From positions 1 through 64,000 of the forward strand of contig JAFRJV010000044.1 of the NCBI GenBank assembly GCA_017432075.1: a stretch of DNA of 64,000 nt. Reading direction: 5' to 3'. Below the pieces are notes generated by a model. It did no database searches. It saw only the letters and a list, made by a program, of their open reading frames with translations, and had not been told where the DNA came from. This stretch comes from Mogibacterium sp. (GTDB taxonomy: Bacteria > Bacillota > Clostridia > Peptostreptococcales > Anaerovoracaceae). The translations under genes were made by a program, and so were the position numbers. Positions 36,165 to 43,679 of this stretch are shown piece by piece (the stretch's first letter is position 1; every line of letters starts with the position of its first letter).

Positions 36165-36926
36165 CTATTGCTTCTTCTCTCCGCCGTCTCTGAATACTCC
36201 AAGAGGATATTCAGCAAACATCTTCTCTCTCAGGAAGTCGAGTGACTTGAGCGGGTCAAGCCCCCAGTTTGTAGGGCAGCTTGTAACGATCTCGACGATC
36301 GAATAGCCCTTTCCTTCGAGCTGATACTTGAATGCCTTCTTGATGGCGTTTCTTGCCTTGATGACGTTCTGCGGTGTATCGCAGCTGACTCTCTCGATGT
36401 AATACGGAGCTGTCAGCTGGTTGATGATCTCGCTCATGTGCATCGGATAGCCGTGTTCCTCAGGATCACGTCCGCCCGGTGTAGTCGTCGACTTCATGCC
36501 TATGAGCGTAGTAGGAGCCATCTGGCCGCCTGTCATGCCGTAAATACCGTTGTTAACGAAGATGACCGTGAAGTTCTCGCCTCTGTTGGCAGCTGAAAGT
36601 GTCTCAGCAAGTCCGATAGCCGCGAGGTCTCCATCGCCCTGATATGTGTATACGAGCGAGTTCGGGGACGATCTCTTGATGCCTGTTGCAACGGCGCCTG
36701 CTCTTCCGTGAGCAGCGATGGTCTCATCGCATGTTACGTAGAACTGTCCGAGTCCGCAGCATCCTACGCCCTCTACTCTTACGAGGTTGTCGAGCTGTCC
36801 GAGCTCTTCAGCAGCCTCGCCGATGATCTTGTGGATCGTGCTGTGCATGCAGCCCGGGCAGAATCCGGATACTGCACCTTCAATGATACCTTTGGTCCTG
36901 GTATAGACTTTCTTTTCTTCAGCCAT
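36165..36926 (-). CDS. 2-oxoacid:ferredoxin oxidoreductase, beta (thiamine-binding) subunit
   Basis: A 253-residue subunit that binds thiamine diphosphate. CPGCMHSTIHKI (about 19-30) and the Mg/diphosphate motif GDGDLAAIGLAE...NNGIYGMTGGQ (about 94-132) are clear. Its ATG overlaps the alpha stop codon by one base, so translation is coupled and equimolar subunits are expected. Confidence 0.93.
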   Translation of the reverse strand: MAEEKKVYTRTKGIIEGAVSGFCPGCMHSTIHKIIGEAAEELGQLDNLVRVEGVGCCGLGQFYVTCDETIAAHGRAGAVATGIKRSSPNSLVYTYQGDGDLAAIGLAETLSAANRGENFTVIFVNNGIYGMTGGQMAPTTLIGMKSTTTPGGRDPEEHGYPMHMSEIINQLTAPYYIERVSCDTPQNVIKARNAIKKAFKYQLEGKGYSIVEIVTSCPTNWGLDPLKSLDFLREKMFAEYPLGVFRDGGEKKQ

Positions 36927-38005
36927 TACAGCACCTCCTTAATGAATTCTTTTGCACCCTTCAGTACCTGATCGTTGGTCAGCAGCTGGCCGCCTGATCT
37001 GAGCACTTCATGGATCGGGCATCTGCCCTGTACTGCAAAGTCGACATCCCATCTCATCTGAGCAGGGATAGACATCTCTACATCAATGATTCCTTTGACT
37101 TTGTTGAAGTCGAGGTTTCTGAACGAATCATATGGGAACGGCGAGATCGTGATAGGTCTGATCATACCTGCCTTGATCCCTTCTTCGCGGAGCTGTCTGA
37201 TGACTGCTCTTGATATACGTGCGCTGATTCCATAAGCTGCGAATACGATCTCTGCATCGTCCATCATGAACTCTTCAACTCTGATGTCCTTGTCCCATGT
37301 CTCGTACATTGCAGCTGCTTCAATATTTGCCTGTTCCTGACCGTCACCTACCGAACCCGGTCTGCAGGTTGCCTGCTGTCCGAGCGGGTGTCCGATGATA
37401 GCTCTAGGAAGGAATTTTGCTCTGCACTCTTCAAGCTCTTTGTCTGACTTCATCGGCGGAAGAACTACAGGCTCCATCATGGTGCCCATAACGCCGTCTG
37501 TAAGAACGAGCACAGGGTTCTGGTCTCTCTCAGCGAGGTCATATGCCTCATAGACCATGTCTACGCACTCCTGTACTGAATCCGGAGCGAGTACGATCAT
37601 TCTGAATCCGCCGTTTCCGGATGCCTTTGTAGCCTGCATGTAGTCCTGCTGTGCCGGCTGGATGGCTCCGATTCCCGGGCCGCCTCTCTGAACGTTTACG
37701 TATACCATAGGGATACGTGCTGACGCGCAGTAAGATACGCCTTCGCTGTAAAGCGAGATGCCGCATGATGAGGACGAGCTCATAGCTCTGATTCCTGTCG
37801 AAGCAGCGCCGTACAGCATATTGACGGAAGCGACTTCGCTTTCGCCCTGTACAAAAGTGCCGCCTACTTCAGGAAGCCTTCTTGCCATGTACTCAGGGAT
37901 CTCGTTCTGAGGAGTGATAGGATAGCCTGCGAAGAAACGGCAGCCTGCTCTTACAGCAGCCTCAGCTATCGCTTCTGTTCCTTTCATGAATACTCTGTCT
38001 GCCAT
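36926..38005 (-). CDS. 2-oxoacid:ferredoxin oxidoreductase, alpha subunit
   Basis: A 359-residue alpha subunit with GCRFFAGYPITPQNEIPEYM (about 20-39) and SGNGGFRMIVLAP. The start is ATG 38005, with AAGGAG six bases upstream; the frame could extend to 38029 into the delta gene, but no site is there. This family is often annotated VorB in Clostridia. It would feed acyl-CoA and reduced ferredoxin into amino-acid fermentation. Confidence 0.92.
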   Translation of the reverse strand: MADRVFMKGTEAIAEAAVRAGCRFFAGYPITPQNEIPEYMARRLPEVGGTFVQGESEVASVNMLYGAASTGIRAMSSSSSCGISLYSEGVSYCASARIPMVYVNVQRGGPGIGAIQPAQQDYMQATKASGNGGFRMIVLAPDSVQECVDMVYEAYDLAERDQNPVLVLTDGVMGTMMEPVVLPPMKSDKELEECRAKFLPRAIIGHPLGQQATCRPGSVGDGQEQANIEAAAMYETWDKDIRVEEFMMDDAEIVFAAYGISARISRAVIRQLREEGIKAGMIRPITISPFPYDSFRNLDFNKVKGIIDVEMSIPAQMRWDVDFAVQGRCPIHEVLRSGGQLLTNDQVLKGAKEFIKEVL

Positions 38006-38019
38006 ATCGATCTCCTTTC

Positions 38020-38223
38020 CTATCTCCACACCTCTATCGCGGACTCAGGGCAGATCTGGGCACACATCGCACATCCGATGCAGTCCTCAGGTCTTGCGGA
38101 AGTCGCATAGAGATAACCCTTGGAGTTAACTTTCTCGCCGATCTCAAGGCACTTCTTAGGGCACGAGATGACGCAGTAGGAGCATGATTTGCAGGCTTCA
38201 GTCGTGATTTCGATTCTTGCCAT
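38020..38223 (-). CDS. 2-oxoacid:ferredoxin oxidoreductase, delta (ferredoxin-like) subunit
   Basis: A 67-residue subunit with two 4Fe-4S motifs: CKSCSYCVISCP (11-22) and CIGCAMCAQICP (48-59). It is the first subunit gene of the oxidoreductase block, 36 bases after the P-loop ATPase gene, and passes electrons to free ferredoxin. Confidence 0.95.
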   Translation of the reverse strand: MARIEITTEACKSCSYCVISCPKKCLEIGEKVNSKGYLYATSARPEDCIGCAMCAQICPESAIEVWR

Positions 38224-38259
38224 TAATATTCCTCCTTCTTAGCAATACCTTTGTTTATT

Positions 38260-38961
38260 CTAATCAACCCACGAGTAGGTCAGGAAGAGGTCGAGAGGTA
38301 CCAGAGACTTGCCGGTCATAGCCTGCGCTTCTTCGAAGATCTCTCTTCTTACGCATGCACTGTTGACGACCGTGTAGCCGTCGAACAGCTCATCGATCCT
38401 GTCCAGTCCTTCCATGAATTCATTAACTGATGTAGCGTATCCGAGGTTCGGATTTCCGAGAATGTATATATGATCGAGCCTCATGGACCCGAGGATGTGA
38501 CGCATGGTGCCGTCGATGGCATCGACGCTTTTTGTCCACGGTCTGTACGGATTTACAATGTAGACAGGAACGGCGTCATCCTTGCTCAGCAGATCGCTGT
38601 ATGCACCTGCAAACTTTGCCGCCTGATGACCTCCGCCTATATCAAGGAGAGTGTAGTGATCGGAGATGAGTGATACCCTGACTCCGCCTACCATGACCGG
38701 CGCGTCGAGATACTGCTCCTGATAAATAATGTTCACTCCCCTGTCCGCAAAGTCTTTTTGCATGTCGCGCGACCTGTAGAGCGGCTTTGTCTGGTCGAGA
38801 TCGAATAGATCGACCTGCTTTCCGGTCTTCTGTGCAAGCTTGTTGGCGATGTTGAGGATTATCTCGCTTTTGCCTGAACCTGCCTCGCCGATGAAGACGA
38901 AATTCTTCTTTTCATCCATCAGCTGCTCAAATGTTTTGTCTGCTTCGTAAAAGAGTCCCAT
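38260..38961 (-). CDS. P-loop ATPase leading the oxidoreductase operon
   Basis: A 233-residue soluble protein with Walker A GEAGSGKS (25-32), followed by FDLDQTKPLYRSRD and LLDIGGGHQAAKFAG, which serves as a Walker B-like region. The layout resembles MinD/ParA-type or nickel/metal-insertion P-loop proteins, but no exact family is recognised. It has the promoter and attenuator of the operon in front and is followed 36 bases later by the delta subunit, so a role in regulating or maturing this enzyme is inferred. Confidence 0.65.
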   Translation of the reverse strand: MGLFYEADKTFEQLMDEKKNFVFIGEAGSGKSEIILNIANKLAQKTGKQVDLFDLDQTKPLYRSRDMQKDFADRGVNIIYQEQYLDAPVMVGGVRVSLISDHYTLLDIGGGHQAAKFAGAYSDLLSKDDAVPVYIVNPYRPWTKSVDAIDGTMRHILGSMRLDHIYILGNPNLGYATSVNEFMEGLDRIDELFDGYTVVNSACVRREIFEEAQAMTGKSLVPLDLFLTYSWVD

Positions 38962-38976
38962 ATGATAAATTCCTAC

Positions 38977-39007
38977 AAAAATGGCTGTCCCTTGTCCCGG
39001 AACAGCC
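38977..39007 (-). terminator. Attenuator-like hairpin in the oxidoreductase operon leader
   Basis: On the minus strand GGCTGTTCC and GGGACAGCC form a stem of eight or nine pairs (38983-39007), followed by ATTTTTG (38977-38982), 16 bases before ATG 38961. It has the form of an intrinsic terminator but lies downstream of the promoter, so it should attenuate the operon. What relieves it is unknown; no known riboswitch motif is visible. Confidence 0.65.
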
Positions 39008-39043
39008 TGATTCTATATTACCCTTGGTTTTGTTTCCTATAAA

Positions 39044-39072
39044 TTTATACAATAGTATTCACACTTTTGCAA
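39044..39072 (-). promoter_or_regulatory. Promoter of the P-loop ATPase/oxidoreductase operon
   Basis: On the minus strand TTGCAA (39067-39072), 17 bases, then TATAAA (39044-39049). Transcription would start near 39037, giving a leader of about 75 bases that includes the attenuator-like hairpin. Confidence 0.8.
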
Positions 39073-39119
39073 GTAAAGATTATGTGAAGAAAGTACCGGG
39101 TTTATGATAATATGATTCC

Positions 39120-40379
39120 ATGAAAATACTAAGTATTACTGCTCAAAAGCCGCACTCCACAGGCAGCGGCACATACATGACCGAGCTTGTAAAAGCATTT
39201 GACCGCATGGGCCACAGCCAGGCTGTCGTCTGCGGCATCTTTCCGGATGACATAGTTGACTTCCCTGAAGGAGTCTCATGTTATCCTGTCTTTTTTACTG
39301 ACAACAGTGTCGATCTGCTTGCCGCGCCTTGCAAGGCTGAACAGTCAAGATTCCGCGCACTGCCATTCCCTGTAGTCGGCATGTCGGATATAATGCCGTA
39401 CACTTCAACCAGATACCGCGACCTTACTCCTGAAATGATCTCTCAGTTTGAGGAGGCTTTCACGGATGCTGCAGGACGGGCGATAGCTGATCTCGATCCC
39501 GATCTCATCATCTGTCATCACCTGTTTCTGCTGACAGCTCTTGTCAGGAAGCACTTCCCGGAAAGGAAAATCATCGGGATCTCCCACGGCACTGACTTAA
39601 GGCAGATGATAAACTGCGATAACCTCCGGGATATCGTAAGACCGTATATAAAAGATCTGGATGCAGCCCTTGCGCTGCACTCGGAACAGCGTGATCAGAT
39701 AATCGATATATTCGGCATGGATGGGAGCCGTGTATCCGTTATAGGAAGCGGTTATAATAATAAACTGTTCAATACCGAAGGCAGAATAGAAAGGCTCCCT
39801 GACGGACCTCTGCGGATCGCCTATGCCGGAAAGATAAGCAGGCCTAAAGGCGTACCGGAGATGCTCGCTGCCCTCGGGAGACTGGCCGCGGACAGCGACA
39901 TTCCCGCTTTTGAACTCACGATGGCAGGCGGATGTCAGGATGAAGTGCTGATGGATAAACTCGGAGAGCTTCCTTCGTGGGCGGATTGGCTGGGGCAGAT
40001 CCCGCAGCCCGCTCTCGCGGAACTGTTCCGCCGGACGGACATCTTTATACTTCCGTCCTACTTTGAAGGACTTCCGCTGGTACTCATTGAAGCGATGTCC
40101 GCCGGTGCGGTGCCTGTCAGCACCGATCTGCCGGGCATCAGAAGCTGGATAAACGCCAATGTCGGCGGTTCAAACGCCGTATTCGTTCCAATGCCCCCGA
40201 TGAAAAGCATCGATGAGCCGACAGAAGCCGGCCGCAGCGCTTTCATTGATGACCTGACGGCTGTCATCAGAGATACGATCAGTTCCTTCGCTGCAGGAAC
40301 CCTTCCGGGCCCTCTTCCGGATACTGCGGCAATCACATGGGACGGACTTGCAGCCAGACTTCTGAAGATATTTGAATGA
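39120..40379 (+). CDS. Glycosyltransferase family 4 (GT-B fold)
   Basis: A 419-residue retaining glycosyltransferase. The N-terminal SITAQKPHSTGSGTYM is the donor-loop region, and the C-terminal IAYAGKISRPKGVPEML and ILPSYFEGLPLVLIEAMSAG (Glu-x7-Glu) are typical of family 4. It probably adds sugars to envelope glycans or lipids; donor and acceptor are unknown. No ribosome-binding site precedes the ATG; a GATAAT box sits eight bases upstream, consistent with a leaderless mRNA. It is a single gene ending at a strong terminator. Confidence 0.88.
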   Translation: MKILSITAQKPHSTGSGTYMTELVKAFDRMGHSQAVVCGIFPDDIVDFPEGVSCYPVFFTDNSVDLLAAPCKAEQSRFRALPFPVVGMSDIMPYTSTRYRDLTPEMISQFEEAFTDAAGRAIADLDPDLIICHHLFLLTALVRKHFPERKIIGISHGTDLRQMINCDNLRDIVRPYIKDLDAALALHSEQRDQIIDIFGMDGSRVSVIGSGYNNKLFNTEGRIERLPDGPLRIAYAGKISRPKGVPEMLAALGRLAADSDIPAFELTMAGGCQDEVLMDKLGELPSWADWLGQIPQPALAELFRRTDIFILPSYFEGLPLVLIEAMSAGAVPVSTDLPGIRSWINANVGGSNAVFVPMPPMKSIDEPTEAGRSAFIDDLTAVIRDTISSFAAGTLPGPLPDTAAITWDGLAARLLKIFE

Positions 40380-40388
40380 TCTCAACGG

Positions 40389-40410
40389 CCGCCTCCGGGC
40401 GGTTTTTTTT
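40389..40410 (+). terminator. Terminator after the glycosyltransferase
   Basis: CCGCC (40389-40393) pairs with GGCGG (40398-40402) around a 4-base loop, followed by eight T bases. Confidence 0.85.
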
Positions 40411-40498
40411 GTTTGTTTTTATGTATAAGTTTATTAAACAAACACAATAATCTGTACGCCATATGTTAATATGTTACCCATCAAAGAAGGAGCTGACT

Positions 40499-41683
40499 AT
40501 GGACAGAGATCAGGCAACAACAATAATGGCGAATGCCCTCAGGGGTTTTCACGGAAGGTTCAAAAGGATGTACGGCCAGCTTTGCATGCGCGTGGATGAG
40601 TACACATTCCTCAGCACCGGCGGTACAAAGATCCTTTCGGAAATATCTGAAGACAGCTTTGAACTCTGCGATATCAGCGCAGGAGAACTTGGAGCGATCT
40701 TCCGGAGAAGAAGCGACATAAACGCTGTCCTTTTTGGCTGCTCAGCCGATACAGTTGCCGTATCCGAAAAAGCCGATGTGCTGCCTGTCGCCCTTGAAGA
40801 TCTGGCAAGGCTCACAGGATCCGAGCTGAAGGTCATTCCCGATGCATCTGCCGCAAGCATACTTTCTGCTCTGACCGATACTTCAGTCTGCCTTATCAAA
40901 GGCACCGGCACTATCGCAGTTGGTACAAACTGCAGAAAAGCCGTAGCCGGAGCTCAGATCGTAGAAAAGGCCTGCGAAGCAGAGGTCCACGGTGAGATGC
41001 TCGGCGGAACAGTGCCAATTGAAAAAGCCCTCGCTGAAAAATTCAGAAAGGACTTCATATCGGATTATATCAACCGCAACGAGAAGCCTAACGCGGAATA
41101 CGTCGAATATGACGAGGAAGAATTCGCCGTCAGAGGCAGCATCATAGATCACGGCAAGGATCTCGTAAGGCGCGATCTTTCTTACGGTTCGTGGGGCAAC
41201 CTTTCGGTCAGGCTCAACGATGATGAAATGCTTATCACCCCTTCATCGATGGACTATTTCGACATCAGGATAGACGATATCGTGAAGGTCAATATACATA
41301 CTCTTGAATACGGTAACCAGCGTATCCCAAGCACCGAAGTAAAGATGCATGCCGCAGCGTACAGAGAGCTTCCGGACTGCAAAGCCATGATCCAGACCCG
41401 TTCCAACGCCATAAGCGTATTTGCCGCCTGCAAGGCAGGCTTCGCGCTTGGCGGAGGTGAGCTTCAGGATCTGATAGGCGATGTGAAAGTAACTGACTAT
41501 GCCCTGCCGGGCTCCGAAGAGCTTGCTGAATCTGTAGTCTCGACACTGAAAGACACACATGCCTGCATCATCCCTCACCACGGAGCTGTGTTCTACGGTC
41601 CGTCGCTCGAGGTGGTCCTGGCTATAGCTGAAGCCGTAGAGATGAAGGCACGCAACCTTCTCTCCTTCGACTCAGGACTCTAA
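40499..41683 (+). CDS. Tandem class II aldolase-fold protein lacking zinc ligands
   Basis: A 394-residue protein made of two class II aldolase/adducin domains. The C-terminal domain (about 200-390) has GNLSVRLNDDEMLITPSSMDY, STEVKMHAAAYRELPD and PHHGAVFYG. In active family members the zinc is held by a His-x-His pair after the STEV segment plus the His of HHG; here the pair reads MIQTRS, so two of three ligands are lost. The N-terminal domain (about 1-150) keeps the fold pattern but has AVLFGCS and IKGTG and no ligands. Aldolase activity is unlikely; a structural or binding role is inferred. ATG 40499 has AAGGAG seven bases upstream. Confidence 0.75.
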   Translation: MDRDQATTIMANALRGFHGRFKRMYGQLCMRVDEYTFLSTGGTKILSEISEDSFELCDISAGELGAIFRRRSDINAVLFGCSADTVAVSEKADVLPVALEDLARLTGSELKVIPDASAASILSALTDTSVCLIKGTGTIAVGTNCRKAVAGAQIVEKACEAEVHGEMLGGTVPIEKALAEKFRKDFISDYINRNEKPNAEYVEYDEEEFAVRGSIIDHGKDLVRRDLSYGSWGNLSVRLNDDEMLITPSSMDYFDIRIDDIVKVNIHTLEYGNQRIPSTEVKMHAAAYRELPDCKAMIQTRSNAISVFAACKAGFALGGGELQDLIGDVKVTDYALPGSEELAESVVSTLKDTHACIIPHHGAVFYGPSLEVVLAIAEAVEMKARNLLSFDSGL

Positions 41684-42601
41684 CTGCTCCAGGTTATTTT
41701 TGTATTCTCCATAGCTGAAGAACACCAGGCCGATCCAGATTATGGCAAATGATATCACCTGCACTCTGTCGATCGGCTCTTTATATGCAAAAATACCGAG
41801 CAGAAGAGTTATAGTAGGGCTGATATACTGAGCCAGGCCGATCACAAAAAGAGTTACCTTCTTGGCAGCGCTTCCGAAAAGCGCGATCGGTATCAGCGTG
41901 ATAAGTCCGCTCAGAAACATCAGAGCGTATTTTCCGGGCACACCGAAGCTCAGTGCGCCTATACCCTTTGTCTCTATATAGATTATTGCAATGACAGCCA
42001 GCACGGCATAGAACATGGTCTCGTATACAAGCTCTATAAGCGGCGGTTTGTCCGTCGACTTTTTTATTGCCGAGTAGCATGCCCATGTGAATGCAAGACC
42101 AAGCGCTACCCCCGGGATCTGCCGGTAATGGATGAGCATTGCTGTAAGCGCAATAACGGCAAGGCCCATCGCAGTCATGTTATACTTCGTAAACTTCTCC
42201 CTGAAGATCACAACACCGAAAAGGCAGATCACGATAGGTTCAATGTAATAGCCTATCGAAGCCTGTATCATGTGGCCTGTAGTCATGGCCCAGATGTACG
42301 TGCTCCAGTTAGCCGTGAGCAGCAGACCGGCAGCCAGATATCTGGTGATAACGCCCTTCTCTCTGAGAGGTTTCCATATCTCCTCTCTCGAATACCTCAT
42401 TCTGGCCGCAATATACGAATACACGAACATGGTCACCATACGATAGAGAATGATGATCCATGACGGTATAGGCACCAGAGCCTGCCAGTATATAGGGCAG
42501 AATCCCCAGAACAGCTGGCATGCCAGAACACATATAAGTCCGGTCCTGTAATCGCTGCTGTTCTTTTTGCTGTTTAACCCAACACTCTTTTTATCCATCA
42601 A
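41672..42601 (-). CDS. rarD: RarD/EamA-type permease
   Basis: A 309-residue membrane protein with about ten helices in two EamA halves. The N-terminal CQLFWGFCPIYWQALVPIPS and YLAAGLLLTANWSTYIWAM are RarD signatures. It probably exports or imports small metabolites; the substrate is unknown. It converges on the aldolase-like gene with a 12-base overlap. Confidence 0.9.
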   Translation of the reverse strand: MMDKKSVGLNSKKNSSDYRTGLICVLACQLFWGFCPIYWQALVPIPSWIIILYRMVTMFVYSYIAARMRYSREEIWKPLREKGVITRYLAAGLLLTANWSTYIWAMTTGHMIQASIGYYIEPIVICLFGVVIFREKFTKYNMTAMGLAVIALTAMLIHYRQIPGVALGLAFTWACYSAIKKSTDKPPLIELVYETMFYAVLAVIAIIYIETKGIGALSFGVPGKYALMFLSGLITLIPIALFGSAAKKVTLFVIGLAQYISPTITLLLGIFAYKEPIDRVQVISFAIIWIGLVFFSYGEYKNNLEQLES

Positions 42602-42615
42602 AACACTTACCGCCC

Positions 42616-43023
42616 TTACAGGCCAAGCTCCTCCTCAACGAGCCTTACAGCGATCCTTATGCATTCATCGCATGAAGTGAAGGCCTTTCCGTTGTTTCCT
42701 GTCTTGATGTCCTTGCAGATGAGAGCCTTTGCCTGCTCAATGAATTTCTTCTGCATTATGCCTGCGATCCTTGTCGTCCTGGCTTTTGTCATGCCGGCTT
42801 TCTCCGTATTGCCGTCACTGTGCACGAGACCTGCGAGCATGGCGGCTCCGCTGAGGGCACCGCAGACTCCCTGCGTCGTTCCCATGCCGGCTCCGAAGCC
42901 TTCACCCATTTTATAGAGCAGGGACTCGTCTATCCCTACCTCGTCTGCAAATACGCATGCCACCGACTGGCAGCAGTTAAATCCGTTTCTGTGCTTTGCG
43001 GAAGCCAGATCTGCTCTGTCCAT
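42616..43023 (-). CDS. C_GCAxxG_C_C family redox-type protein
   Basis: A 135-residue protein of the family named for its conserved cysteines: NGFNCCQSVACVF, GAGMGTTQGVCGALSGAAM and SCDECIRIAV near the end. Members are common in anaerobes and probably bind a metal or cofactor through these residues; function is unestablished. It follows the start of rarD by 14 bases in the same direction. Confidence 0.85.
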   Translation of the reverse strand: MDRADLASAKHRNGFNCCQSVACVFADEVGIDESLLYKMGEGFGAGMGTTQGVCGALSGAAMLAGLVHSDGNTEKAGMTKARTTRIAGIMQKKFIEQAKALICKDIKTGNNGKAFTSCDECIRIAVRLVEEELGL

Positions 43024-43161
43024 TTTATGTCCTCCTGTTGGATTTTTTGATTTACGACGAATATGATATCACATTTTTTTGCAACACTTCAGCCTTTTTA
43101 CGATACTATATATATGAGAGCTCTTAAAAAGCATCCAGAATGCTTATGTGAGGATGATCGA

Positions 43162-43668
43162 ATGAATGAAAAACTGATCAATGAAGCTATAGCCGGGAGC
43201 AAGGAAGCGTTCTGCTCACTCTACGGCGAATATAAGGACAGGCTTTACCGCTATGCGCTCTACAGGCTCGGCGATCCTACCGAAGCCGAGGACGCCGTGA
43301 GTGACTGCGTGCTCGCAGCATGGAAAAGCATCAGCAGTCTCAGAAGCGAAAAGGCCTTCGGATCGTGGATCTTCAGGATCCTTTCGAATTGCTGTGCTTC
43401 GAGGATAAAGGAAATGATCGGAACGCGTGAGAACCTCGAACGCTTATATGACGCAGGCACGGGCAGTATTTCAGCTCCCCCTTCCCTTTCCATGGAGCTT
43501 GCCGAAGCACTTGCGCAGCTCGGAGATGACGATCGGGATATAGTATTGCTCAGCGTCATAGGCGGACTGAACAGCACGGAGATCGCGTCACTGACAGATC
43601 TTGCTCCTGGGAGCGTAAGATCAAAGCTGTCGAGAAGCCTGGCGAAAATGCGTGAGTTCTTATCATAA
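43162..43668 (+). CDS. ECF-type RNA polymerase sigma factor
   Basis: A 168-residue group IV sigma factor. Region 2 reads LYRYALYRLGDPTEAEDAVSDCVLAAW and SWIFRILSNCC (about 32-85), and region 4 reads LNSTEIASLTDLAPGSVRSKLSRSLAKMREF (about 137-167). ATG 43162 has GAGG nine bases upstream; frames to 43114 or 43063 lack a site. It is followed 11 bases later by a membrane beta-propeller protein likely to control it. A TGCAAC...CGATA pair near 43079-43105 could be its own promoter. Confidence 0.9.
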   Translation: MNEKLINEAIAGSKEAFCSLYGEYKDRLYRYALYRLGDPTEAEDAVSDCVLAAWKSISSLRSEKAFGSWIFRILSNCCASRIKEMIGTRENLERLYDAGTGSISAPPSLSMELAEALAQLGDDDRDIVLLSVIGGLNSTEIASLTDLAPGSVRSKLSRSLAKMREFLS

Positions 43669-43679
43669 GGAGAATCAAA

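Noticed and set aside
36926..38005. Naming the oxidoreductase as pyruvate:ferredoxin oxidoreductase
   Set aside because: Clostridial pyruvate enzymes are usually one large fused chain. The four-subunit layout fits kor/vor types, but the substrate cannot be read from sequence, so no gene symbol is given.
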